A stretch of 64,000 nt of DNA from PALSA-612 sp963704335 (GTDB lineage: Bacteria > Actinomycetota > Thermoleophilia > Gaiellales > Gaiellaceae): NCBI GenBank assembly GCA_963704335.1, contig OY969889.1, positions 1,612,001 through 1,676,000 of the forward strand, in the 5' to 3' direction. Below, piece after piece: positions 1-7,900 of this stretch; the first letter of the stretch is position 1, and each line of letters starts with the position of its first letter. The position numbers and the translations under genes are program-made. The notes beneath the pieces are model-generated. The model did not search any database. It saw only the letters and a list, made by a program, of their open reading frames with translations, and was not told where the DNA came from.

Positions 1-810
1 CGGCCGGCGAGTGCGCACGAGCTTCGAGCGCCGGCGTCGAACGACATCGTCCGGCTGCAGCCTCTCCTCCAGCGCCGCGAGGAGATCGGCGGTGGCCACG
101 CCGTCGTCGGGAACGGAGCGCCTGAGCTCGAGCTCGTCGGCGCACGACTCGAGCGCGGCCCGCATCGCATCGAGCCATGTGTAGACGTTGACGCCGATGG
201 TGAGGTGGAGCGAGTCCTCGTCCGAGGTCAGCGCCTGGTGCAACCACCCGCGGGGCATGTAGAGCATGTCGCCCGGCTGCAACACGAGGTCTAGCACCGG
301 TTCGCCGGGCTCGCCCAGCTCTGGCCGATAGCGCTGGTTGCGAAGGGGCAGCTCGAGCGCCGGCTCGTAGACGAGCCAGCGTTTGCTGCCCGCGACCTGC
401 AGGCAGAAGACGTCATGAGTGTCGTGGTGGACGGGCAGGCCCTGCGAGCCGCGCGGCGTGAAGTACGCGTTCGCCTGGGCCGGCTGCTCCAGCTCGGCTT
501 CCAGCAAGCGGCAGAACGTCGCCAGCGGCGGATGGGTGTTGTGAAGCGCCTGCAGAACCACGGTCGCGCCGCTCGCAAACGCGGAGATCGCGCTCGGGAC
601 GTCGATCGTGTCGGTGAACGGCACGGGTCTCCAGGGAACGTCGGAGGCGTAGTCGCCGAGCTCCAGCCGCTCACCCGCCTTGACGAGGCGAAACGCAGGG
701 TGACGCAGCCCACCGGAGCACAGCATCCGCTCGACGTCGTCGAGCGAGAGCAGGTCGTCGTAGTGCCCCGGTTCGGACCGGGACACGTACAACGGCTCTC
801 GCTCGAACAC
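1..810 (-). CDS. JmjC/cupin-4 family 2-oxoglutarate Fe(II) oxygenase, C-terminus outside window
   Basis: About 270 codons are visible and the frame is still open at base 1, so the C-terminus is missing. The metal-binding HxD sits in the stretch VHHDTHDVF, and GDMLYMPRGWLH supplies the distal His and the usual cupin-4 core. Family members (YcfD/ROXA, NO66, MINA53) hydroxylate protein side chains. The start is doubtful: GTG at 810 is the first normal start codon, yet the upstream in-frame text ALARCIEP also looks like family N-terminus and has no ATG, GTG or TTG in front of it. The gene directly follows the Asp-rich mini-protein on the same strand, so coupled translation or a frameshift fusion is possible. 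Oxygenase family is clear; substrate unknown. Confidence 0.8.
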   Translation of the reverse strand, partial: MFEREPLYVSRSEPGHYDDLLSLDDVERMLCSGGLRHPAFRLVKAGERLELGDYASDVPWRPVPFTDTIDVPSAISAFASGATVVLQALHNTHPPLATFCRLLEAELEQPAQANAYFTPRGSQGLPVHHDTHDVFCLQVAGSKRWLVYEPALELPLRNQRYRPELGEPGEPVLDLVLQPGDMLYMPRGWLHQALTSDEDSLHLTIGVNVYTWLDAMRAALESCADELELRRSVPDDGVATADLLAALEERLQPDDVVRRRRSKLVRTRRP

Positions 811-868
811 CTCGTCCAGGAACTCGCTGTTCCCGGTGGGCTCGATGCAGCGCGCTAGCGCGCCGGTG

Positions 869-1045
869 CTACGACGGGTCGTCGGTATCGGCGTCGGCGT
901 CGGTGTCGTCTGAGTCGGCGTCGGTGTCGTCCGTGTCGACGTCAGTGTCGTCCGTGTCGGCGTCGCCCGTCTCGGGAGCCGAGCTGCTGCCCGAGGGCGT
1001 CGTGACGATCTCGTCTTCGGTCAGGGGATTACGGGGCTCGTCCAT
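869..1045 (-). CDS. Asp-rich 58-aa mini-protein upstream of the JmjC oxygenase
   Basis: ATG at 1045 follows a strong ribosome site (GAGGAGGAG) and the frame ends in TAG at 869-871. The N-terminal half (MDEPRNPLTEDEIVTT, then a Ser/Gly/Pro stretch) looks leader-like. The last ~28 residues are a DTDD/DADSDD low-complexity run with no Lys, Arg, Cys or aromatic residue. It is the first gene of a two-gene unit with the JmjC oxygenase and is divergent from sucC. The architecture (short leader plus repetitive acidic tail beside an oxygenase) resembles a modified-peptide precursor or an oxygenase substrate, but I do not recognise a named family. It could equally be a disordered acidic tail of the oxygenase separated by a frameshift. 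Confidence 0.6.
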   Translation of the reverse strand: MDEPRNPLTEDEIVTTPSGSSSAPETGDADTDDTDVDTDDTDADSDDTDADADTDDPS

Positions 1046-1136
1046 CGTGTCTCCTCCTCGTGGGGTGACCGAGTCTATTCGGAAGCCTGTATCCCCGTAG
1101 TCGCGGCGGCTACAAACGCGTAGACTCGCCCGCGCG

Positions 1137-2279
1137 ATGGACCTCTACGAGCACCAGGGCAAGGAGCTCTTCAGCAGCTTCGGCATTCCGGTCTCGGACG
1201 GGCGTGTCGCCACGACGCCGACCGAGGCGAGGCAGGCGGCCGAGGAGCTCGGCGGTCAGGTCGTCATCAAGGCTCAGGTGTTGACCGGCGGCCGCGGCAA
1301 GGCCGGCGGCATCAAGCTCGCTACCACCCCCGAAGAGGCCGAGGGCCACGCGCAGGCGATCCTCGGAATGGACATCGGCGGCCACGTCGTCCGCAGGCTA
1401 TGGATCGAGCAAGCCTCGGACATCGACCGCGAGTACTACCTGTCGCTGACGTTCGATCGCGGCGTGAAGCAGCCGTTGTTCATGTTCACGACGGAGGGCG
1501 GGATCGACATCGAGGAAGTGGCAGCGAACCGGCCCGAGAAGCTCGTTCGGCTACATGTCGATCCGCTCGAGGGCTTCCAGCCGTGGCACGGCCGCCGGCT
1601 CCTTTTCGGCGCGGGCGTCGAGGAGCCCGAGGAGCAGAAGCAGATCGCGGCCATCGCGCAGAAGCTCTACGAGTGCTTCGTTGCGTGCGACGCGATGCTC
1701 TGCGAGATCAACCCGCTCATCGTCAAGCCGGACGGCGTGGTGCACGCGCTCGACTCGAAGTTCACGGTCGACGACAACGCGCTCTACCGCCATCCCGACA
1801 TCGCCGAGATGCTCGATCTCGACGCCTATCCGCCGGAGGAACGTGCGGCGCGCGCGAAAGGCGTCACGTACGTGAAGCTCGACGGCGAAGTCGGCATCCT
1901 CGGCAACGGCGCCGGCCTCGTCATGTCCACGCTCGACGTCGTCGGCCTGGCGGGCGGTAGGGCAGCCAACTTCTGCGATCTCGGCGGCGGCGGCGACGCG
2001 CAGGGCGTCGTGGACGCGCTGGAGGTGATCACCGCCGACCCGCAGGTGAAAGCGATCCTCTTCAACGTCTTCGGAGGCATCACGCGGTGCGACGAGGTGG
2101 CCAAGGGAATCCTGCAGGCGCTCTCGCAGATGGACATCGACCTACCGATCGTCGTCCGGCTGGACGGCACGAACGCAGAGGAGGGGAGACGGCTGCTCGC
2201 GGAGGCCGCGCCGGCCAATCTCCACGTGGAGCCGACGATGCTGGACGCCGCCCGCAAGGCGGTGGAGCTCGCGACATGA
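1137..2279 (+). CDS. sucC: succinyl-CoA synthetase (ADP-forming) beta subunit
   Basis: At 380 aa this is the normal length for SucC. It begins MDLYEHQGKELF as the family does. The ATP-grasp lid GGRGKAGG is at about residues 51-58, the Mg-binding CEINPL near 189-194, and the C-terminal CoA-ligase half carries GNGAGLVMSTLD (about 257-268) and FGGITRCDEVAKG (about 313). With SucD it interconverts succinyl-CoA and succinate with ATP synthesis in the TCA cycle. Its TGA overlaps the ATG of the next gene by the sequence ATGA, so translation is probably coupled. The gene is divergent from the Asp-rich mini-protein, with about 90 bp shared between the starts. Confidence 0.97.
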   Translation: MDLYEHQGKELFSSFGIPVSDGRVATTPTEARQAAEELGGQVVIKAQVLTGGRGKAGGIKLATTPEEAEGHAQAILGMDIGGHVVRRLWIEQASDIDREYYLSLTFDRGVKQPLFMFTTEGGIDIEEVAANRPEKLVRLHVDPLEGFQPWHGRRLLFGAGVEEPEEQKQIAAIAQKLYECFVACDAMLCEINPLIVKPDGVVHALDSKFTVDDNALYRHPDIAEMLDLDAYPPEERAARAKGVTYVKLDGEVGILGNGAGLVMSTLDVVGLAGGRAANFCDLGGGGDAQGVVDALEVITADPQVKAILFNVFGGITRCDEVAKGILQALSQMDIDLPIVVRLDGTNAEEGRRLLAEAAPANLHVEPTMLDAARKAVELAT

Positions 2280-2908
2280 GCGATCGCTGGAGCTCCCATG
2301 CTCAGGCGTATCGCGAGAGCGACGCTCATCGCCAGGGTCCCGACCTCGACCTGCTCGTCGAGTGGGCCGAGGGCGACACGGCACTGGACGTCGCGTCCGG
2401 CGGAGGTCACCTCGCCCGGCGATTGGGCGAGGCGGGTCTCGAGGTCGTCACGGTGGATCCGTCGCCCGGCATGCAAGCCGACGTGATCGCGCGCGCCGAG
2501 GATCTCCCCTTCGCCGACGAGAGCTTCGACACGGTCGCAACGCGTATCGCACCGCATCACTTCGAGGACGTCGGCGGGGCTATGCGCGAGCTGGCGCGCG
2601 TCGCGCGGCGACTCGTTCTCGTCGCGGACCTGCGCTACCGGGACGAGCCCGGCGAGCAGGCCGAGCGGCTGCGCGACCCGACGCACGTCCGCAGCTATTC
2701 GGAGGACGAGTGGCGCGGGTTGCTCGAGCAGGCGGGGCTCGACGTCGAGGCGGTGGAGCTGTTCGACGTAGAGATCGAGCTGGAGCCCTGGCTCGCCCGT
2801 GCGGGGTGCGAGGGCGATGAGGCAGCGCAGGTTCGCGAGCTGCTGGCGGACCGGATACGCGACGGCCGGCTCGAGGTGCCGCGTATCGCGCTGAAGGGGC
2901 GGAAGTAA
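2276..2908 (+). CDS. class I SAM-dependent methyltransferase embedded between sucC and sucD
   Basis: This 210-aa protein has a UbiE/Methyltransf_11 fold. The SAM loop appears as ALDVASGGGHLARRL, the acidic loop as VTVDPSPGM, and a DxxFDTVATRIAPHHF stretch replaces the usual motif II/III region. It starts inside the last codons of sucC (ATGA overlap) and its TAA overlaps the ATG of sucD, so all three are read from one transcript. Typical sucCD operons contain only the two synthetase subunits. The substrate cannot be told; the fold fits a small-molecule methyltransferase. No membrane segment or signal peptide is visible. Confidence 0.85.
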   Translation: MSDRWSSHAQAYRESDAHRQGPDLDLLVEWAEGDTALDVASGGGHLARRLGEAGLEVVTVDPSPGMQADVIARAEDLPFADESFDTVATRIAPHHFEDVGGAMRELARVARRLVLVADLRYRDEPGEQAERLRDPTHVRSYSEDEWRGLLEQAGLDVEAVELFDVEIELEPWLARAGCEGDEAAQVRELLADRIRDGRLEVPRIALKGRK

Positions 2909-3777
2909 TGGCGATCATCGTCGACAGCGACACGCGCCTCGTCGTCCAGGGCATCACGGGCCGCGAGGGGTCGTTCCACACGCTCCGCAACCGCGCGTAC
3001 GGCACGAACGTCGTCGCCGGCGTCACGCCGGCCAAGGGCGGAGACGACGTGGAGGGGATCCCGGTCTTCGACACGGTCGCGGAAGCGGTCGAGCAGGCCG
3101 ACGCCAACACGTCGCTCATCTTTGTCCCCGCGCGCTTTGCCGCCGACGCCATCTCCGAGGCAGCGGGTGCGGGCATCGCCACGATCGTGTGCATCACCGA
3201 GGGCATCCCGGCCCACGACATGCTCAGGGCCTACTGGACGGTGCGCTCGCGCGGCTTGACTCTGGTGGGGCCGAACTGTCCCGGCGCGCTGTCGCCGGGC
3301 AAGGCGAACGCGGGGATCATCCCCGCCGAGATCTTCTCCGAGGGTGCTGTCGGCCTCGTCTCGCGCTCCGGCACCCTGACGTACCAGATCGGCCATGAGC
3401 TGTCGCAGCTCGGGCTCGGCAACTCGACCATCGTCGGCATCGGCGGCGACCCCGTCGTCGGCTCGTCCTTCGTCGACATCCTCGAGAAGTTCGAGGCAGA
3501 CGACGAGACGGAGATCGTGGTCATGGTCGGCGAGATCGGTGGTGACGAGGAGGAGAAGGCCGCCCGGTTCATCGATGCGCACATGTCGAAGCCGGTCGTG
3601 TCCTACATCGCCGGCTTCACGGCGCCACCCGGCAAGACCATGGGCCACGCGGGAGCGATCATCTCCGGCTCCTCGGGCACGGCACAGGCGAAGAAGGACG
3701 TGCTCGAGTCCTGCGGAATCCGCGTGGGGACGACGCCGACGGAGACAGCGCAGATCGTCGCCGAGATCGCCAAGTGA
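2908..3777 (+). CDS. sucD: succinyl-CoA synthetase alpha subunit
   Basis: The 289-aa product has the family's full length. The N-terminal CoA-binding Rossmann part contains VQGITGREGSFH, and GPNCPGALSPG lies at about 121-131. The phospho-accepting histidine is in MGHAGAIISG near residue 247. It completes the ATP-forming synthetase with SucC. The ATG shares bases with the stop codon of the preceding methyltransferase, and its own TGA overlaps the GTG of the following aminotransferase, so this is a four-gene translationally coupled unit. Confidence 0.97.
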   Translation: MAIIVDSDTRLVVQGITGREGSFHTLRNRAYGTNVVAGVTPAKGGDDVEGIPVFDTVAEAVEQADANTSLIFVPARFAADAISEAAGAGIATIVCITEGIPAHDMLRAYWTVRSRGLTLVGPNCPGALSPGKANAGIIPAEIFSEGAVGLVSRSGTLTYQIGHELSQLGLGNSTIVGIGGDPVVGSSFVDILEKFEADDETEIVVMVGEIGGDEEEKAARFIDAHMSKPVVSYIAGFTAPPGKTMGHAGAIISGSSGTAQAKKDVLESCGIRVGTTPTETAQIVAEIAK

Positions 3778-4859
3778 TCTCATTCGCTCGCGGAGTCCCG
3801 GCGCCCGAGTGCCTGCCGGTCCGCGAGCTCGCCGATTGTGCACGAACCGTGTTCGAGCGGGACGGCGAGACGGCATTGAACTACGGCCCGTCCGGCGGCT
3901 ACGGGCCGCTCCGTGAGTGGCTCGCCAACCGGCACGGCGTGGCCCCGGGCCAGATCCTGGTCACGAACGGCTCCCTGCAGGGCCTCGACCTGCTGATCGG
4001 GCGGTTCTCGGCCGAGCGGCGCCTGCTCGTGGAGGCCCCGACATACGACCGTGCCCTTCATATCGCCGCTCGGCGGCGAATCGATGCCGTCGGCGTCCCG
4101 CACGACGGCGAAGGCATCGACCCTGAAGCGCTCGAGGACGAGCTTGGCCGCGACCCGCGACCCGCACTCCTCTACCTCCTGCCGACGTTCCAGAACCCGA
4201 CGGGCCGGACGCTGTCGGTCGAGCGCCGCCGGAGGTTGCTCGAGCTGGCCGACGCCCACGACGTGCTGATCGTCGAGGACGACCCGTATCGGCTCGTGCG
4301 CTTCGCAGGAGAGGACGTTCCGTCGCTGCTCGAGCTCGGCGCCGGCGCCCGCGTCCTCTACTCGTCGTCGTTCTCGAAGATCGTCGCCCCCGGCCTGCGC
4401 GTCGGTTATCTCGTCGTTCCCGCCGAACTGGCTGTGGAGCTGGAGGCCGTCGCAGCCGGCACGTACCTCTCGCCGGCATTCTCCACCCAGGCGATCATCT
4501 TCGAGTTCCTGAACCGAGGCCTGCTGGAGTCGAACGTCGAGCGGGTGTGCGGGCTGCTGCGGGCCAGGCGCGACGCGTTGCTGTCTGCGCTGGAGCGGGA
4601 GCTTCCCGACGCCTCGTGGAGCACGCCTGCCGGAGGGTATTTCCTGTGGCTCGACTTGCCCGGTGAGGCAGAGGCGCGCCACATCCTCGTGGCGGGCGAG
4701 GAAGCGGGCGTGACCTTCGTCGCAGGTGGCGACTTCTTCGCCCGGCCGGAGGACGGCCGCGGCTCGGCGCGTCTGGCCTTCAGCTTCGCGTCGCCGGAAG
4801 AGATCGACGAAGGCGTGGCGCGACTGGCGGGCGCGTTGGCCGCAACTGCTGCCGCCTAG
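3774..4859 (+). CDS. PLP-dependent class I/II aminotransferase (2-aminoadipate/MocR-like fold)
   Basis: This 361-aa protein starts at GTG, which overlaps the sucD stop. The PLP-binding lysine is in SSSFSKIVAPGLRVGY (about residue 202), the ring-stacking aspartate is in IVEDDPYRLVR (about 167-177), and LPTFQNPTG is the usual asparagine motif. The closest recognisable group is the LysN/2-aminoadipate aminotransferase type, acting on 2-oxo acids with glutamate as likely donor. It lacks the GntR DNA-binding domain of true MocR regulators. Its place behind sucD would fit amino-group exchange with TCA-derived oxo acids, but the exact substrate is inference. Confidence 0.88.
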   Translation: MISFARGVPAPECLPVRELADCARTVFERDGETALNYGPSGGYGPLREWLANRHGVAPGQILVTNGSLQGLDLLIGRFSAERRLLVEAPTYDRALHIAARRRIDAVGVPHDGEGIDPEALEDELGRDPRPALLYLLPTFQNPTGRTLSVERRRRLLELADAHDVLIVEDDPYRLVRFAGEDVPSLLELGAGARVLYSSSFSKIVAPGLRVGYLVVPAELAVELEAVAAGTYLSPAFSTQAIIFEFLNRGLLESNVERVCGLLRARRDALLSALERELPDASWSTPAGGYFLWLDLPGEAEARHILVAGEEAGVTFVAGGDFFARPEDGRGSARLAFSFASPEEIDEGVARLAGALAATAAA

Positions 4860-5056
4860 GCGGCAGCGACCTTCAGCTGGGTGCGAACGGGCGCTTCGGG
4901 TGGCCGCGGCGCGAGGAGAAGGGGTAGCTGCTGCGCGAGAGCACCGCTTCCGTGCGGACGGAACGTAGGGCATGCCTCGTCCTGCTGGAGCGCGCAGAGC
5001 TCAGCGCGGTGGAAATAGCAGTCAGCACAACGTACTCTAGTAGAGTTGCTGTTCAT
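4856..5056 (-). CDS. small four-cysteine protein, probable zinc-binding
   Basis: This 66-aa frame begins MNSNSTRVRCADCYFHRAEL and has cysteines at about 10, 13, 21 and 29, ending the Cys block with CPTFRP. That spacing suggests a compact zinc ribbon. The rest is Pro/Leu-rich and likely disordered. It converges on the aminotransferase, sharing the last four bases. The start region contains an inverted repeat (ACTCTA at 5034, TAGAGT at 5041). The purine-rich AGGGGAG touches the ATG directly, so the true start could lie slightly downstream. No function is assigned; the Cys pattern is what argues for a real gene. Confidence 0.55.
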   Translation of the reverse strand: MNSNSTRVRCADCYFHRAELCALQQDEACPTFRPHGSGALAQQLPLLLAPRPPEAPVRTQLKVAAA

Positions 5057-5185
5057 CTCCCCTGCTCTAGTGCCTCGGACGATCGGACAAGCCCGGATAC
5101 TAGGGATCTGGGAGGCGGATACAAGAGGCGCGCGCGACGTCTTCCCGCTATTTCCGGCGTATTCATTCCGGACGACAGGGAGCTG

Positions 5186-6187
5186 CTAAGGAAGCTTGGC
5201 GAGCGCCTTTACGGCTTGCGCGACGTTGTTGACGGGGACGATGCGGAGACCGGCCGCATGCTCCCTCGCCTCGGCCGCGTTTTCGACCGGAACGAGGAAC
5301 GCGTCGACGCCCGCGGCCCGCGCGCCGATCGTCTTTTGCTTGATGCCGCCGATCTGTAGCACGGAGCCGTCGAGTGCCAGCTCGCCGGTGGCGGCGATTC
5401 TGTTTCCGCGGTCGACGTCCTTCCCGAGCTTCTCCATCACGTCGAGCGCGAAGGCCAGGCCCGCCGACGGTCCTCCGATGTTGCCTGCGTCGATGGAGAC
5501 GTCGATCGGCAGCTGGATGTCGGCAGCGGGCTCCACCAGCACGCCGATCACCGACCGGTTGGGGTCCTCCGGATTGGCGGCTGTCTCGAGACGGACCTTC
5601 CGCTGCCCTTCGGCGTGACGCAACGTCATGGTGAGCGGCGTCCCCGGCTTGTTCGCCCCGATCAGCTCTTGCAGGTCGAGCGTCGACCGGACGGGACGGC
5701 CGTTGACTGCGACGATCACCTCGCCCGGAAGGACCTTGCCGGCCGCCGGGAGATCGCTGTACACGCTGGCGACGAAGGCGCCGTTCTCCCGTATCTGCAC
5801 GTCGTAGCCCAGCTCGCGCAGCGCCACCGCCGCCGCAATCTCCTGCGAGCGCGCCATCTGCCCGAGATCGGCCTGGCGCCGCACGGACTCGGCGATCCCG
5901 TGCGGATTCACCCGCGACTGGGGCACGAGTGTCGAGCCGTCGCGAACGCTCGGGAAGATGCTCTCCAGCAGCGATGCCCGCTTCTGGATGAGATCGACAA
6001 AGTAGATCCCGTCCCGGCCGCCGCCTCGCTTCGGCTTCTCGACGGTCACGAGCGGCGCCACGGGATGCGCTTCGTCCGGCAGCAGGAGGTAGTCGTCAGA
6101 GGGAGCGAGCCAGAGGACGCCGAACGTCACGAGGGCGAGGAGGGCACCGGCCAGAAGCAGCCGCCCGGGGGTGAAGACCTTTCGCAT
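5186..6187 (-). CDS. membrane-anchored PDZ-Lon (S16) serine protease
   Basis: This 333-aa protein has an N-terminal transmembrane anchor (about 8-28), a PDZ domain (about 120-205) and a C-terminal Lon-type protease domain (about 215-333). The catalytic serine lies in GGPSAGLAF (about 241) and the lysine in GGIKQKTIGA (about 283), the right distance for a Ser-Lys dyad. The layout matches the YlbL/SepM group, which act outside the cytoplasmic membrane on secreted peptides or envelope proteins. It lies 6 bp beyond the SDR gene on the same strand and is the last gene of the minus-strand mdh cluster. Confidence 0.93.
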   Translation of the reverse strand: MRKVFTPGRLLLAGALLALVTFGVLWLAPSDDYLLLPDEAHPVAPLVTVEKPKRGGGRDGIYFVDLIQKRASLLESIFPSVRDGSTLVPQSRVNPHGIAESVRRQADLGQMARSQEIAAAVALRELGYDVQIRENGAFVASVYSDLPAAGKVLPGEVIVAVNGRPVRSTLDLQELIGANKPGTPLTMTLRHAEGQRKVRLETAANPEDPNRSVIGVLVEPAADIQLPIDVSIDAGNIGGPSAGLAFALDVMEKLGKDVDRGNRIAATGELALDGSVLQIGGIKQKTIGARAAGVDAFLVPVENAAEAREHAAGLRIVPVNNVAQAVKALAKLP

Positions 6188-6193
6188 CAGGCT

Positions 6194-6937
6194 TTAGAGC
6201 AGGGAGCGGAGCAGGCCGCCGTCGACGGGGATCGTCACGCCGGACACGTACGCGCCGCGGTCGGAGCAGAGGAACGCTACGAGGTCGCCGATCTCGCGCG
6301 TCGTCCCCAGGCGGCCTAGCGGGATCGCCGCCAGGTCGGCCTCGGTAGGCCCGTCCGGATAGACCTCCTTCAGCCGCTCGGTGTCGATCCGGCCCGGCGC
6401 GATGCAGTTGACGGTGATGCTCTTCGGCCCAAGCTCGCGCGCCAGCGTCTTCGACCAGCCGACGACGCCGGGACGGACGGTGTTCGACAGCGCGAGGTTG
6501 TCGACCGGCTCCTTCACGGTGCTCGACGTGATGGTCACGATGCGACCGTGCCCCGAGCCTTCGAGGTGCGGGAGACAGAGCGTCGTCAGGCGCACTGCGG
6601 AGATCAGCAGCAGCTGGACCGCGGCCTCGATCGACTCCTCGTTCATTTCGAGAGCGGTCGTCCGGGGTGGGCCGCCGGAGTTGTTGACGACGATGTCGAC
6701 GCCGCCGAAGGCTTCCAGCGTCCTCTCGACGAGCCGCTCGAGATCGCCGGGAACGCTGACGTCGCCGCGAACAGCCAGTGCACCCAGCCGCTCAGCCTCG
6801 CGCTGCAGGATGTCGCGCCGCCGGGCGAACATCGCGACGTTCGCGCCTTCCTCTGCGAGCGCTTCGGCGATGCCCAGGCCGATGCCGGCCGAGGCGCCGC
6901 AGACGATCGCCGTCCGTCCTTTGAGCGCAAGGTCCAC
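6194..6937 (-). CDS. short-chain dehydrogenase/reductase without the usual catalytic tyrosine
   Basis: The 247-aa product has the classical SDR length. The NAD(P)-binding GASAGIG is at about 14-20 and NNSGG follows the NAG-type motif. At the active site the YxxxK signature is replaced: the sequence reads LALSNTVRPGVVGWSK, keeping the lysine but with valine four residues earlier. SDRs of this SN-LR-VVGW type form a recognisable branch often labelled FabG-like, and their activity is uncertain. The end IPVDGGLLRSLL is standard. It lies 36 bp downstream of mdh on the same strand. Confidence 0.88.
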   Translation of the reverse strand: MDLALKGRTAIVCGASAGIGLGIAEALAEEGANVAMFARRRDILQREAERLGALAVRGDVSVPGDLERLVERTLEAFGGVDIVVNNSGGPPRTTALEMNEESIEAAVQLLLISAVRLTTLCLPHLEGSGHGRIVTITSSTVKEPVDNLALSNTVRPGVVGWSKTLARELGPKSITVNCIAPGRIDTERLKEVYPDGPTEADLAAIPLGRLGTTREIGDLVAFLCSDRGAYVSGVTIPVDGGLLRSLL

Positions 6938-6973
6938 GGTTGCGGAGGGTAGCTGCCGCGGGTTGCGCGCCTG

Positions 6974-7900
6974 TTACTTGTGCGTTAGGACCGAAACGAC
7001 GTCCCGGACGGCAGCTGCAGACGCCCGTAGTGCCTTCTTTTCCTCGGCGGAGAGGCGGAGCTTGACGATCTCCTCGATGCCGGCCGCACCGAGCTTCACC
7101 GGGACGCCCATGTACAGGCCGTCGATGCCGTACTCGCCCTCGAGCAGCGCCGTGCAGGGAAGGATGCGCTTCTCGTCGAGCAGGATCGCGTCGACCATCT
7201 GCGCTGCTGCGGCGCCTGGCGCGTACCAGGCGGACGTACCGAGCAGGTTCACGAGCTCGCCGCCGCCGACGCGGGTGCGCCGCACGAGCTTCGCGATGCG
7301 CCCCTTCGAGGCCAGCTCCGTCAGCGGCACGCCCCCGACGGTCGTGGCCGACACGACCGGGACCATCTGGTCGCCGTGGCCGCCGAGCACCATGGTCTGC
7401 ACGTCCTTGATCGAAGCTCCCGTCTCCCAGGCGATGAACGCTCGGAAGCGGGCGGTATCGAGGATGCCCGCCATCCCCACGACGCGCTCGCGCGGTAGGT
7501 CCGAGACGGCCTTGGCGACGTGGCACATCGCGTCCAGCGGGTTGGATACGACTACGACGACCGCCTTGGGCGAGCGCTTGACCGCATCCTTCGTCACCGC
7601 GGCGACGATGGCCTCGTTCGTCGTGACGAGGTCGTCCCGGCTCATGCCGGGTGCACGCGGCCTGCCGGCCGTGACCACGATCACGTCCGAGCGCGCCGTC
7701 TCCCGGTAGTCGTTCGCGCCGGTGATGTTCGGCTCGTACGAGAGCACGGCCGCCGCCTGGTTCATGTCGAGCGCCTTGCCCTGCGGGTAGTTCGGGATGA
7801 TGTCGACGAGGACGACGTCGGCGTAGTCGCGGCGGGCGACCTCCTGCGCACACGTGGCGCCGACGTTGCCGGCGCCGATGACCGTGACCTTTCGTCTCAT
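6974..7900 (-). CDS. mdh: malate dehydrogenase (LDH-like type)
   Basis: This 308-aa enzyme has the dinucleotide loop GAGNVG (9-14) and an aspartate in VLVDI (about 33) that favours NAD. The mobile-loop arginines in GRPRAPGMSR specify malate over lactate, and the catalytic His is in LGGHGDQMVP (about 175). It oxidises malate to oxaloacetate in the TCA cycle. Its ATG overlaps the stop of the upstream isocitrate dehydrogenase by four bases, so the two are co-translated. Confidence 0.95.
   Translation of the reverse strand: MRRKVTVIGAGNVGATCAQEVARRDYADVVLVDIIPNYPQGKALDMNQAAAVLSYEPNITGANDYRETARSDVIVVTAGRPRAPGMSRDDLVTTNEAIVAAVTKDAVKRSPKAVVVVVSNPLDAMCHVAKAVSDLPRERVVGMAGILDTARFRAFIAWETGASIKDVQTMVLGGHGDQMVPVVSATTVGGVPLTELASKGRIAKLVRRTRVGGGELVNLLGTSAWYAPGAAAAQMVDAILLDEKRILPCTALLEGEYGIDGLYMGVPVKLGAAGIEEIVKLRLSAEEKKALRASAAAVRDVVSVLTHK

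Noticed and set aside
2695..4973. Two ~395-codon minus-strand frames over sucD and the aminotransferase
   Set aside because: They lie antisense to well-identified genes and have no recognisable domain or ribosome site.
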